A stretch of 64,000 nt of DNA, from positions 1 to 64,000 of the forward strand of contig JAUCBJ010003471.1 of NCBI GenBank assembly GCA_032718475.1, read 5' to 3'. The notes beneath the pieces are model-generated. The model made no database searches. It saw nothing but the letters and a program-made list of their open reading frames with translations, and was not told the DNA's origin. A program made the position numbers and the translations under genes. The stretch is from Nemertoderma westbladi (taxonomy: Eukaryota > Xenacoelomorpha > Nemertodermatida > Nemertodermatidae). Shown here in pieces: positions 12,001-21,611 of the stretch (the stretch's first letter is position 1; every line of letters starts with the position of its first letter).

Positions 12001-12131
12001 AGAATGACCATGACAATGCTGCTGACAATGGTTACCGATGCTCCAGCCAATGTCTTTATTCTGAAATCGTCCAGTGTTTTAGGATAAGCGTCGAACGATT
12101 TCAAGCGAGTCAAACTATTCCCTGGTGCCAT
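6078..12131 (-). CDS. ERGIC3: ERGIC3 (ERV46-type cargo receptor), 6 exons
   Basis: Six exons join in frame to a 389-residue protein (the human protein is about 383): 11876-12131, 10525-10780, 10142-10274, 9704-9890, 8373-8577 and 6078-6210. All introns are GT-AG and phases agree at every junction. Exon 1 gives LKSFDAYPKTLDDFRIKT and the first membrane segment (about residues 30-53). Exon 2 gives the lumenal cysteine cluster CGSCYGAEASEGQCCNTC. Exons 3-4 give YMEVNK, then VGGNFHVAPGRSFQHSHVHV. Exon 5 gives MFQYFVKLVPTSY, GLPGMFV and ILVKLTEKR. Exon 6 gives FLTGVCAIIGGIFTVAGLID, the second membrane segment, and a short basic tail. The ERV46 family cycles between ER and Golgi in COPII/COPI vesicles with ERV41-type partners. 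Intron 5 (6211-8372) is mostly a tandem array made from the exon 5/intron 5 junction. Intron 1 holds a transposon ORF fragment on the opposite strand. Confidence 0.95.
6476..6512. repeat. Perfect 14-bp-stem hairpin in ERGIC3 intron 5
   Basis: AGAACAATACTACC is followed by a 9-nt loop and its exact reverse complement GGTAGTATTGTTCT. It lies between exon 6 and the tandem array. It may be a short MITE or a relic of inverted duplication; no function is evident. Confidence 0.7.
6600..8400 (-). repeat. 36/37-bp array built from ERGIC3 exon 5 end and its splice donor
   Basis: Roughly 48 near-identical head-to-tail units fill most of ERGIC3 intron 5. Read on the gene strand, each 37-bp unit is the last 30 nt of exon 5 (CATATTGGTTAAACTAACTG to AACGAAG) followed by the first 7 nt of the intron (GTTAGTA). 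Units of 36 bp lack one base (GGTTAAATAACTG). The unit nearest the exon body contains the real end of exon 5: the donor after position 8373 is the one that keeps the ERGIC3 frame. Single-base variants (CAATATG/CATTATG) are distributed in blocks, suggesting unequal exchange of multi-unit segments. The first units (about 6600-6650) are degenerate. Confidence 0.95.
10818..11079 (+). pseudogene. Transposon ORF C-terminal remnant in ERGIC3 intron 1
   Basis: On the plus strand a GC-rich stretch translates to FIKRLALKLAEKRQIPYPEC, then RRRISFALLRSSLM and a stop at about 10961. In another frame the final part reads ADVADTSIVLANADSEPG and stops at 11077-11079. The ISFALLRS--- block is a motif I associate with ORFs of animal mobile elements; I cannot name the family. 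Related tails occur at 22.3-22.5 kb and at 39.0-40.9 kb. The frame change marks it as dead. Confidence 0.55.
11080..11740. other. ERGIC3 intron 1 sequence, partly duplicated downstream
   Basis: Non-coding. It contains an interrupted A run at about 11249-11271. The part from about 11440 to 11740 has a recognisable second copy at about 19370-19670 (for example GCGGTATTTTC followed by AGTCAACCAGAAAACCATTA), which shows that this intron was included in the segmental duplication. Confidence 0.6.
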
Positions 12132-12425
12132 TTTTAATTAGATTAGCCTACAGTCTGACAGTCACTGTGTACTGGTCAGCTGTCTGGCTGTAGCAAAGTA
12201 ATAGTGTCAGTGCTGCAGTGATTAGAGCAGTACTGCGGTAGACAGGGGTAGCCTGCAGGCAGCAGGGTAGAGAACTTTGAATTATTTCCTCCCTTCACAC
12301 CAGCACGTGGTACACTGCTACTGCGCTGCACTGTGATTCAGCCACGCTACAACCAGACAACTGTAGTGCTGAGATCTACCTGACTACTGCTGCTGGCTAC
12401 CTAACAACCTAAACCTATACTTACA
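12132..12425. other. Region upstream of ERGIC3
   Basis: The sequence before the ERGIC3 start codon is rich in short CTGCAGTAC/GTACTGC-like motifs. It should contain the ERGIC3 5' UTR and promoter, but no TATA box or other core element could be assigned. Confidence 0.35.
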
Positions 12426-12996
12426 TGTGGCCCATAACTGTCACAGTACATAAAAAGGAACGGCAGAAATTAAAGAAGCTACGGCAGAAATTAAAAAGCC
12501 ACGGCATAAATTAAAGAAGCTATGGCAGAAATTAAAAAGCCACGGCAGAAATTAAAGAAGCTACTGCAGAAATTACAAAGCCACGGCAGAAATTAAAAAG
12601 GCTATGACAGAAATTAAAAAGCAACTGCTATTGCTAGATTATATGAGTATGAGTGCCGACTGCAAGCTATTGCAGTATTGCTATCGGCCAGTAAAAAAAT
12701 AGGTAAAAAAAATAATAAAAATAATAGGTAAAAAAAGTAGAAAAAATAGGTGAAATGTAAAGGTAAGGTAAAAATAGGTAGGAAAAAATATTTGCGATAA
12801 TGTATTGTAATAATCATGGCTTTTTAATTTTTGCCGTAGCTTCTTTAATTTCTGCCGTGGCTTTTTAATTTTTGCCGTAGCTTCTTTAATTTCTGCCGTG
12901 GCTTTTTAATTTCTGCCGTAGCTTCTTTAATTTTTGCCGTTGCTTATTAATTTCTGCCGTTCCTTTTTATATCCTGTGACAGTTATGGCTGTATGG
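12426..12996. mobile_element. Foldback element with internal 22-bp subrepeats
   Basis: The ends are inverted: GTGGCCCATAACTGTCACAG at the left, and a reverse-complement match ending GGGCCAC at the right. Each arm is made of several copies of a roughly 22-bp unit (CTACGGCAGAAATTAAAGAA and variants), running in opposite directions in the two arms (about 12456-12625 and 12815-12965). The A/T-rich centre has no coding capacity. Subterminal repeats in inverted arms are characteristic of foldback-type DNA transposons. No target-site duplication was visible. Confidence 0.65.
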
Positions 12997-13263
12997 GCCA
13001 CCGCACTACCAAAAAAAAAATGAAATATTTAAAACTAATATTGTTTAATTTTGCGTATGTACAGTACAGATGTAGGCCTATAGCTATAGGCAGGCAGATG
13101 GTGTTGTTGGTTGGTTAACAAGCCTAAATTATTATCCTATAATAATATCTGGATCTCATTCAGAGACACTGCTGAATTTAGATTCAGAAAACTGTACCCT
13201 ACACGATGTTCAAAATATATCAAACTGGTTCAGTATGCGTACCCATTAACCCGTACACCCATC

Positions 13264-14848
13264 ACCAGTGCCAGATTAAGCCTCTGGTGGCCCTAAGGCA
13301 CATTTTAGTAATTTCCAAAAATGGCCCGAAAATTGATATTTTTCCGCAAACCCTTTCAAAAGAAAAAGCTGCTAAAAACAACTGAAACTGTTATAAAGTA
13401 TTATTATAAATTATTATAAAGTATTTTCGTTGGATGACTGCGTGTAAATAAGTACTAAGTACTATTTTGTGATAGACATAGTGTAGCAGTTACAAAATCG
13501 GTTCTAGAAGATCCAAATGGCCATGTTTTACAAACCAATATTCACGATTGTAGCCGTAAAGATGCTAAACATTTTGTATATTATGTTTAATGGAAATTGA
13601 GTAAAAAAATTTAAATGTAGTAGGGAATTTAGTGATGAAAAAAGTCAAAATCGACAAACTGATAAAAAGGTTGTTTTATACAGAGAGACATAAATATCAG
13701 CAATTATGTTGTTGAAAAGAGCAGTTTTGAGGTCAAAAAATAATTCAATGTTGAAAACCGATATCACCTTTTATGAAAGCCCTTCTATCAAACCACAACA
13801 AATTGTGTAAATTTTCGAAAATTTCATTTCTGTAGAGGTTATAGTGAGCCCCCTTAAAGCTGACTGGTCCCTGTACCTGTAGGTATTTAGCAATTTTGAT
13901 CGGATCGTGGAAATGTTTTATTTATTTGCTTTAGGGTAGGTTTCGCAGGGTACTTATCTTTACTGGACTTGCTGAGAAATATAACACACCAAGTGTGGGG
14001 CTTAGTGCAAAGATATAATATTTCTGATCTATATTTGGACTTGCTGAGAAAGCAATGTTCTTCGATAAGAGAAGTCTCGGAAATAAGTACTTTTTGTCAC
14101 TAATTTAAATTTACCCAAATTCAATTATGCTGCCCGAGAGTTTTAGGTTTTGCAGGAATTGCACCTAAAATGCCATCGAATGCAAAATTCAATACAAAAG
14201 GACAGAACATCTGAATTTCGGTTAAATTAAATTACAGTTATCAAATTACAGTTGACAAAAAGTTATTTCTGACACGTTTTTTTTATCAACAACTATTTTA
14301 TCTACAACAAATTTATCCTTTTTTTTTTATCTATTAGAGCCTATATTAATAAAACTCGTTTCCGGGGAAAAAAAAACTACCATCTTTAGGTCGTACATTA
14401 ACGACCTTGATTTACGATGTACAGTATTTCCAGTATGCAGGCATGTCAAAACGTCAATATTTAGTTGTTCTAGAAAGTTTTAAATACATAACTACAAATA
14501 ATTCCCCACAAATAAATAAAATTAAATTCTCCATTGTTCATAATTAGTACTTTAATGTTTTACTGCCCATGTTTTATTATTTCCCTGCCATCAGGTCTTG
14601 AACTAATAACACAAGCAGCTGTCAGTCGATTGAGCTACAATTTTGCAATTTCTACCACAAATCTAGTGATAGGAAGTAGTTGAAAGATGCACTTTTGTTC
14701 TGTTTTCTAGAAATTTTAGTGAGAAAAAATGTTGACTTTTCAGATAAAAATAATCACAGGAATGACTCGCTGAGAAAAAATGGCCCGTATTTTCGTCTGG
14801 CCCTAAGGCACGTGTCTTATATGCCTTAAGGTTAATCCGGCACCACCA
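13264..14848. mobile_element. Non-autonomous DNA transposon with GTGCC(A/G)GATTAA ends
   Basis: The left end reads CAGTGCCAGATTAAGCC and the right end, reversed, GGTGCCGGATTAACC; both continue into GGCCCTAAGGCA-type sequence. The 1.6-kb interior has no open frame of note and contains a tRNA-like segment at 14.6 kb. The termini resemble hAT-type CAGTG-CGGATT ends, but I could not confirm an 8-bp target duplication. Just outside, ACGCATACTGAACCAG near 15556 is the reverse complement of a segment near 13226, so a larger inverted structure may enclose it. Confidence 0.55.
14586..14645 (-). repeat. tRNA-like (SINE head) sequence
   Basis: On the minus strand TAGCTCAATCG (A-box-like) is followed about 24 nt later by AGTTCAAGACC (B-box-like). 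The intervening sequence does not form a complete tRNA cloverleaf. It is best read as the head of a tRNA-derived SINE or a decayed tRNA copy. Confidence 0.4.
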
Positions 14849-15622
14849 AATTTTATATACTAATTAGTTTTTAATAATTTTTTTTTAATGTTCTAGAACA
14901 TGTTAGCTATTTGTTTATATAAAATAATGTTCTAGAACAAATAATTTTATTCTGTAACATCTTTTTATAAAAAAACAAGGTTTGTATTAAAATCGTATGT
15001 GTTCGTTATATCAACAGTGTCAGTATTTAGTATTTTAATATTTATCTGGAAAGACTATAATCTTTTATAAAAACTAGCTGGTTCTATACACTATGTGCCA
15101 CTTTTTGCGTAGAAAACATTCTGGGACACTATAGTACAGCAGCATAGGTCCTGTCTCAAAAATATGATATAGCTAGTAATTTTGATTTTGAGTTAGCTAG
15201 AACTAGTGAAAAATTGAAACTTAAAAAAAAAATTCACCAATTTTTTTCTTGTGAAAATTGATTTTATCATTGCTTTTAGTATTTATTACCTAGGCCTACC
15301 ATAAATTTTACTAGCTATCATAATAATTTTATTGAAAAATTTTAAAATATTAAAAAAATATATTTTATTTATTTTATACACGTTTTATAACCACCCCATG
15401 CTTTTTAAATACAAACCAGGCCTTTGTAAAAAAAAATGTTCTAGAACAAAAAATATTTGTTCTAGAACATTAATATTTTCAATTAAAATAGCTATCATGT
15501 TCTGGTACATTTGAAAAAAAAATTATCACAAACTAGCTAAAAATTTGGTAGGGAATGTACGCATACTGAACCAGGACGCTTCACTGCCTAATTAATCCCA
15601 GGTGGCCAAGATGTTCCAGTTG
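14849..15622. other. AT-rich DNA with clustered GTTCTAGAAC palindromes
   Basis: No gene. ATGTTCTAGAACA-like palindromes occur near 14888, 14926, 15436 and 15458. From about 15585 the sequence begins the block that is also found upstream of GPCR copy 2 (TAATTAATCCCAGGTGG). Confidence 0.5.
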
Positions 15623-16207
15623 GGTATTAGTGTGGCCGTGGTGCCCACCTTTTGTCCAAATGTTTTCATGTGAAAATAACTATTATGGTGAATTATGATG
15701 ATTTTTTGTTCTATAACAAAAATTTTACCTTCTGACAATACCGTAAGATGTGAGTATTTTTTTTGCATGGTAGCTAGTGTTTGTAGGAGTATGTTTTTTC
15801 CAATTTTTTCATGTGAAAATGATTATTAACGTGAAGTTTGTTGTTCTAGAACAAAAATTTGACCTTCTGACAATAAGATGTGAGTATTTTTTTTGTACGG
15901 TAGCTAGTGTTTTTAGAAGTGTGTTTTTTCCATAGGATTTAATTGATACTAACTCACTTTCTTATTTCAAATTCATGCTATTATCCATAGAGAACGTATA
16001 AATTATTAAAATAAATTAACAAAAAAATATTTAAAAAAACACTAGCTAGTAAATAGTACTACTTATAGCAAGTAAAAAAAAAGAAAATTTATAGCTACCA
16101 TCTTAGCCTACTGTCAGAAGGTAAAATTTATTTCTAACACAAAAACACCTCATGATAGTCATTTTCAAATTGGTCAAAAAGTGGGCACCCAGGCCACACT
16201 AATGCCC
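15623..16207. mobile_element. Foldback element with target duplication CCAGTTG
   Basis: The ends are inverted: GTATTAGTGTGGCC at the left, and GGCCACACTAATGC at the right. The arms continue as imperfect inverted repeats (TTACCTTCTGACA against TGTCAGAAGGTAA). The element is flanked by CCAGTTG at 15616-15622 and 16208-16214. The paralogous position beside GPCR copy 2 (about 20289-20310) has a single uninterrupted CCAGTT site, which acts as a natural empty site. The insertion therefore postdates the GPCR duplication or was lost precisely from the other copy. Confidence 0.75.
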
Positions 16208-16360
16208 CCAGTTGCAATACAGTATTGTTTCAACCAGTAATCAACTCTGCCTGCATGAATTCGCAAAAATACACAAAATATGATTATGAAAAATATTTCT
16301 ATTTCGCATTCATATTTGATGATTACATATTAGGTTAAAATAATCAATTAGTAAGTAATT

Positions 16361-17563
16361 TCAGTGTAATTTATAAGTTATTGTAGTACCGGTTGAATTA
16401 GAGGGAGTCATGTCATCAAGGCTGTAAAATAGATTGCCTTCACTGTCCCTCGGAACATCGGCTTCTATAATAATTATAGTTTTCCTACGCTCAGCTGTAT
16501 GGAGAGTGAGTGATATAGATGATGATGTTGAGACTATAGACATCGGAAGTGATCCCTTAGGCAACGAATGGACCCTCTTCGTCCGGCGTCGACGTCTTCT
16601 AGATTTTGTATTCAAACAACTTTCTAAACAGATGGTCGTCGCCTGCTGCCGGAACTTAAGATTAGTAGCGGAATATATAAAAAAATTAGAAGCGCAATAA
16701 AGTATCGTTCCAAATTTACCCAAATCGTCCCACAAAACAGAATGATAGAGAGCTTCTTCCTCTGGGTGATAAATAAAGCACTTACCACAACTGTTAGCGA
16801 CCTGGCGCGGTATAATGGCCCAATATATGATTTCTATCATTCTTGGTAGAAGTAATATGACATTACAAGCCATGGAATAATATAATCGTTTCGTGTGGCC
16901 TCTGATCGGATGATGCCCGAGATGTTTTTTGTTTATTTTATACAAAGCTGGTAAAATCATAACAGCAATTGTTAAAATCGGAATTCCCAATTCTGTAAGT
17001 ACGGCAAAGCCTCTATCCTCTAGAGCAATAAATGTCTCAGAGTGGCTATGGATGCCGCAAACATAGATATTATCTTCGTCGTACTTGGGAATGTACTTGA
17101 AGGTCAATGGGATTGTACTGAAAAACCCCAAAAATACACTGATAACTTTCCCGATATTAAGATGAATTGCTTTTACTTTCTTCATGTGCCAATACTTGGC
17201 AAAGACAGACGCACATCGGTCGACCCCAACAACTCCGGTCAATAAGATAGAAGAACGAAATGAGCCGGAACGCCACCACGGACACAAGGAACACCTTAGA
17301 ACCACGAGAAAATCGAAGCTATCCGGGGTATCCGACGGGTGGCATTCAGGGTGTTGTGCCCAATTTATCACAATTATTGTCGCGACGATGTAATTAATAT
17401 TCATTATTGATGTTAAAATCACTACGTCTCCAAATCGACTCTTCCGTAAGATTCTGGTGTTACAAATGATCAAAAATGTCATTGTTGTGAAACCAACACA
17501 TACTATGCCAACCACATTTAAAATAATGTCAGCTATTTTGCATTCACTACTAATGTTTCCCAT
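16361..17563 (-). CDS. Rhodopsin-like seven-transmembrane receptor, copy 1
   Basis: An intronless 400-residue protein with seven hydrophobic segments at about residues 11-34, 46-67, 98-120, 138-156, 185-207, 228-250 and 285-305. There is an N-glycosylation site at NIS (residue 3). The TM3 end reads GVDRCASVF, a DRC variant of the DRY motif. TM6 has NVILLLPR where many family members have CWLP. TM7 has NFFIY in place of NPxxY, followed by KFRQQ as helix 8. Cysteines before TM3 and in the second extracellular loop (YVCGIHSH) could form the usual disulfide. The tail has a basic cluster (KSRRRRRRTKR) and many serines. The ligand cannot be inferred. Copy 2 lies about 4 kb away and agrees at roughly nine of ten residues; copy 1 has an extra TIIIIEA segment near the C terminus. 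Confidence 0.85.
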   Translation of the reverse strand: MGNISSECKIADIILNVVGIVCVGFTTMTFLIICNTRILRKSRFGDVVILTSIMNINYIVATIIVINWAQHPECHPSDTPDSFDFLVVLRCSLCPWWRSGSFRSSILLTGVVGVDRCASVFAKYWHMKKVKAIHLNIGKVISVFLGFFSTIPLTFKYIPKYDEDNIYVCGIHSHSETFIALEDRGFAVLTELGIPILTIAVMILPALYKINKKHLGHHPIRGHTKRLYYSMACNVILLLPRMIEIIYWAIIPRQVANSCGKCFIYHPEEEALYHSVLWDDLGKFGTILYCASNFFIYSATNLKFRQQATTICLESCLNTKSRRRRRRTKRVHSLPKGSLPMSIVSTSSSISLTLHTAERRKTIIIIEADVPRDSEGNLFYSLDDMTPSNSTGTTITYKLH

Positions 17564-17870
17564 TGCTATATATTTATTTTCGTTGTTCTAAATAATTCGC
17601 TACTGAGATATATGAAGATCAAATAGTTCTAGAACTAAGTAGCAAGTTACTGTATTATCGTTTTAATATAACAACAATTTATTGTTTCTTTGGAGATTCA
17701 ACAGAACCGCTTTTAAGTAACACAAGACTACCGCCTACTTCTACTGGTGTGGTATAATGGTTTGGATTTTGGTTTATTCTTTTAGGGTTGGTTGGTCAGG
17801 TAAGACTAGGTTATCATTTTACCATGCATATTCACAAGACATCAGAATAAATAATTAAGATAAACTCATC
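17564..17870. other. Upstream flank of GPCR copy 1 (duplicated block)
   Basis: The sequence immediately 5' of the receptor is shared with copy 2 (GTTCTAGAACTA motif, then ACAGAACCGCTTTTAAGTAA). The shared block ends around 17835, which fixes one edge of the segmental duplication. Promoter elements are not identifiable by eye. Confidence 0.55.
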
Positions 17871-18345
17871 TCCTCGCATGGTATCCGAAAACCCCTCTCA
17901 GTGTTATAATTACAATTAATTACTGTATATCTTGACTTGAGGAGTTTTTCATACCATTTATTCTACTAACAAATAACCCGATTTTGTTACCTTGTTAACT
18001 TCCATATAACCGTTAATCCGCCGACATCCTTCGAAATCAGTTCGTTCGAACTGATTCCAGTAGCATCGGAGAAGGACCAGCCTTTCTTCCTAAAATGCGA
18101 GAGGATTCGGTTAAACCTCGCGTGTTTCTATCTGAATATATATTATGCACGCGGAAGCAACTGACATAAGGATGTAAACGCTAGCCGAAAACCAACAACC
18201 ACAGCCGACAATCGTTACCGGTATTATGAACACAAATTAAACTGGTGTTCGCAAATCTATAATTAACATTCACTGTAGAATGATGGCGCAGTGGCGTTTA
18301 CACCCCAAATTAACAACCATCTGATATATTCCTCACTGGTATTGG
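17871..18345 (-). pseudogene. Duplicated, decayed ERGIC3 exon 3 with flanking introns
   Basis: This segment parallels 10020-10510 of the functional ERGIC3 gene. The exon 3 counterpart is 17991-18089 (99 nt against 133 nt): it keeps the acceptor, the codons for KKGWSFSDATGI and the GTTAACAAG/GT donor, but has lost 34 nt net, which breaks the frame. Both introns flanking the exon are recognisable (CGCTAGCCGAAAACCAACAA occurs in both copies). Similarity stops where exon 2 would begin, so the copy cannot encode ERGIC3. Confidence 0.85.
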
Positions 18346-18354
18346 TTGGTACGC

Positions 18355-19305
18355 TATGGTGGTCAAAAATCATTTTTCGAATTTAAATTCGTTTTGCGCA
18401 TCAAATGTCATCCAATGGGGACAAACTTTCATAGATACCAAATTTTTGATTTGGGGAGGATAGGAACCAGTGCCATGATCAACTTCTAGTACTCCTACTG
18501 TATTGATATTATGCTCATTAGAACCGCAATGACCGATTTAGTTGGTGTAGACACCTTCAAAGCAAGCGTAGAGTGGATAGTTATTGGGATAAATCACAAA
18601 ATGTGGAGTCCGGCACAAGTCAACATTTAGTGTATTGATGAGATATTGACAAATACATTAAAAATAATTAATGATACTTCTAATTATCTCAAGGCACCCA
18701 GAATTAACACCTAATTGCAATGATCGAATTCGGGGATGTAGAAAGAAACCTTACAAATAAGAATAGAGTGATTAGTGCTTGAGTTATTGTACAAAATGTC
18801 AATCAAGTATTGGTCCACCAATTGATGACCTTATATTGAGTTGACCCCTGTCCAGACATTTTGAACAATAACATGATAACTACTCAAATCACTCACACTC
18901 AACTCTTTTTTTAGCGTGTCTACAACCACAAAATCGATCATTGCATTGATGTGTCTATTCTTGATGCCTTGAGATAATTAGAAGTATAATTTTTATAGTG
19001 TATTTTGTCAATATCTCATCAATAAACTAATGTTGACTTGTGCCGGACTTCACCTTTCTGCAGTATCTCAAGAACTATAGGCTCAACACTTGTTTTGAAG
19101 GTCTCTGCACCAACTGAATCGGTCGTTACGGCGGTACTAATGATCATAATATCAATGCAGTAGCCCGAATGAGTACTAGAAGTTGATCATCACAAAAATG
19201 GGGAATATGAATATGACTCACTTACCCCAAGGGCGGGATCTGCCACTGGTTAATGTCATCCCCAAAACAAAATTTTAGTATCTATCAATGTTTGTACCCA
19301 TTTGA
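18355..19305. mobile_element. Foldback element with roughly 400-bp arms
   Basis: Left and right arms are imperfect reverse complements: AATTATCTCAAGGCA at about 18690 against TGCCTTGAGATAATTA at about 18965, and GTCCGGCACAAGTCAACAT against ATGTTGACTTGTGCCGGAC. The hinge is near 18830. It separates the two parts of the duplicated ERGIC3 segment and has no coding capacity. I did not find a clear target duplication. Confidence 0.65.
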
Positions 19306-19369
19306 TGTGCGAGAAGAGTTAAAATAATAAAAAAAACGTTTTCTCGCACCGCCCTATTGGTACCCGTGT

Positions 19370-19670
19370 ACGTGATCTGGTTGTGGTTGTATCCGACGAC
19401 ACATGCATCTGGACCCTGCACTGCACATGCAACAGGCAGACAGGTACTGGGACACACAGAGACGGAATCGATAGACGTGTAGCTACTCACCTAGCTGGCT
19501 GGCAGGCTGATACGGATACTTGAGCACCTGGTGCCGGTCCCGGTACGGTACTGCCGGTTGACTGCATTAGCTAATTTAGATTCCCTATACCAGCGATAAA
19601 CCTGCTATAGCTTTATGCGGTATTTTCCTATAGTCAACCAGAAAACCATTAACTGTAACTATATATATAT
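19370..19670. repeat. Duplicate of ERGIC3 intron 1 segment
   Basis: This matches about 11440-11740 with scattered changes (ACATGCATCTGGACCCTGCA; GAGCACCTGGTGCCGG; GTCAACCAGAAAACCATTA). Together with the exon 3 copy it shows that the duplicated unit once covered ERGIC3 exon 3 to intron 1. Confidence 0.75.
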
Positions 19671-20257
19671 ACTTTGCCTCGCAAGTATATAGGAAAGTAC
19701 TAAATACTACAATACAAAATGCTGTAATCTATACAGAATTGAGACTTGTCATTATGTTGGAAGAAAGTAATCTTATTTTAGCGTTACGGTGTATGAAATG
19801 ACCTTATTAATTTCAATATTAGTTTTCATTTGTCTGCACGAATGGGTTTTTAGATTATCTCACATTTCGCGGTCCAGTTCGCCACACTTTCAATCCAGTT
19901 CGGTGCAGATTCATGTAAGAGTATCCTACTTTTTTCACTAGGAAAAAATGAGTTATTTCCTTATTTTTCTCCAGATTTTAGGGAATATTTCAATGAAAAA
20001 GTAACAATTTAAGAATAAAATTAATTTTTTAAATACATTGTTGTAATAACTAGCTCACACAAAATGTCGAAAGGTTGCACTAGAACAAAAAACCGTAGGT
20101 AGGCCTCATACTTGTTATATTCTAATTCCTAAAGTGTTGACCACTATCCGACTGTTGTTAACCCCAGATGGTTGTGGGTGGAGTAGTTCTCGGATGGTAG
20201 GACACTCAGACTTACAACAACCATCAGTTTTGCGTCACAGAATGCAGACATACGGAC
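19671..20257. other. Intergenic DNA, no gene seen
   Basis: AT-rich sequence between the ERGIC3 duplicate and the GPCR copy 2 block. No coding region or clear repeat boundary was recognised. Confidence 0.5.
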
Positions 20258-20426
20258 GGACTAATTAATCCCAGGTGGACATGATGGCCCAGTTCCAATA
20301 TATTGATTCAATCAGTAATAAACTCTCCATGAATTCGAAAAATACACAAATAAGATTATGGAAAATATTTCGCATTCATATTTGATGATTACATATTAGG
20401 ATAAAATAATCAATTAGTAAGTAATT

Positions 20427-21611
20427 TCAGTGTAATTTAAATGTTAATGTAGTACCGGTTGATTTAGAGGGAGTCATGTCATCAAGGCTGTAAAATAGAT
20501 TGCCTTCACTGTCCCTCTGAACATCGGTTTTTTTACGCTCAGCTGTATGGAGAGTGAGTGATATAGAGGATGATGTTGAGAGTATAGACACTGGAACCGA
20601 TCCCTTAGGTAACGAATGGACCCTCTTCGTCCGGCGGCGACGTCTTCCAGATTTTCCATCCCAACAACTTTCCCAACAGATGGTCGTCGCCTGCTGCCGG
20701 AACTTAAGATTAGTAGCGGAATATATAAAAAAATTAGAAGCGCAATAAAGTATCGTTCCAAATTTACCCAAATCGTCCCACAAAACAGATAGATAGAGAG
20801 CTTCTTCCTCTGGGTGATAAATAAAGCACTTACCACAACTGTTAGCGACCTGGCGCGGTATAATGGCCCAATATATGATTTCTATCATTCTTGGTAGAAG
20901 TAATATGACATTACAAGCCATGGAATAATATAATCTTTTCGTGTGGCCTCTGATCGGATGATGCCCGAGGTGTTTTTTGTTTATTTTATACAAAGCTGGT
21001 ATAATCATAACAGCTATTGTTAAAATCGGAATTCCCAATTCTGTAAGTACAGCAAAGCCTCTATCCTCTAGAGCAATAAATGTCTCAGAGTGGCTATGGA
21101 TGCCGCAAACATAGATATTATCTTCATCGTACTTGGGAATGTACTTGAAGGTCAATGGGATTGTACTGAAAAACCCCAAAAATACACTGATAACTTTCCC
21201 GATATTAAGATGAATTGCTTTTACTTTCTTCATGTGCCAATACTTGGCAAAGACAGACGCACATCGGTCGAACCCAACAACTCCGGTCAATAAGATATAA
21301 GAACGAAATGAGCCAGAACGCCACCACGGACACAAGGAACACTTTAGCACCACGAGAAAATCGAAGCTATCCGGGGTATCCGACGGGTGGCATTCAGGGT
21401 GTTGTGCCCAATTTATCACAATTATTGTCGCTACGATGTAATTAATATTCAATATTGATGTTAAAATCATAAAGTCTCCAAATCGACTCCTCCGTAAGAT
21501 TCTGGTGTTACAAATGATCAAAAATGTCATTGTTGTGAAACCAACACATACTATGCCAACTACATTCAAAATGATATCCACTATTTGGCAATCACTACTA
21601 ATGTTTCCCAT
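20427..21611 (-). CDS. Rhodopsin-like seven-transmembrane receptor, copy 2
   Basis: An intronless 394-residue paralogue of the receptor at 16361-17563, with the same seven hydrophobic segments and the same motif variants: GFDRCASVF at the end of TM3, NVILLLPR in TM6, NFFIY in TM7. Differences are scattered and conservative (SDCQIVDIILN against SECKIADIILN). The C-terminal tail lacks the TIIIIEA segment, and the basic cluster is KSGRRRRRTKR. Both frames are intact, which suggests that both copies are under constraint or that the duplication is young. Similarity extends from about 20262 to 21955. Confidence 0.85.
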   Translation of the reverse strand: MGNISSDCQIVDIILNVVGIVCVGFTTMTFLIICNTRILRRSRFGDFMILTSILNINYIVATIIVINWAQHPECHPSDTPDSFDFLVVLKCSLCPWWRSGSFRSYILLTGVVGFDRCASVFAKYWHMKKVKAIHLNIGKVISVFLGFFSTIPLTFKYIPKYDEDNIYVCGIHSHSETFIALEDRGFAVLTELGIPILTIAVMIIPALYKINKKHLGHHPIRGHTKRLYYSMACNVILLLPRMIEIIYWAIIPRQVANSCGKCFIYHPEEEALYLSVLWDDLGKFGTILYCASNFFIYSATNLKFRQQATTICWESCWDGKSGRRRRRTKRVHSLPKGSVPVSILSTSSSISLTLHTAERKKTDVQRDSEGNLFYSLDDMTPSKSTGTTLTFKLH

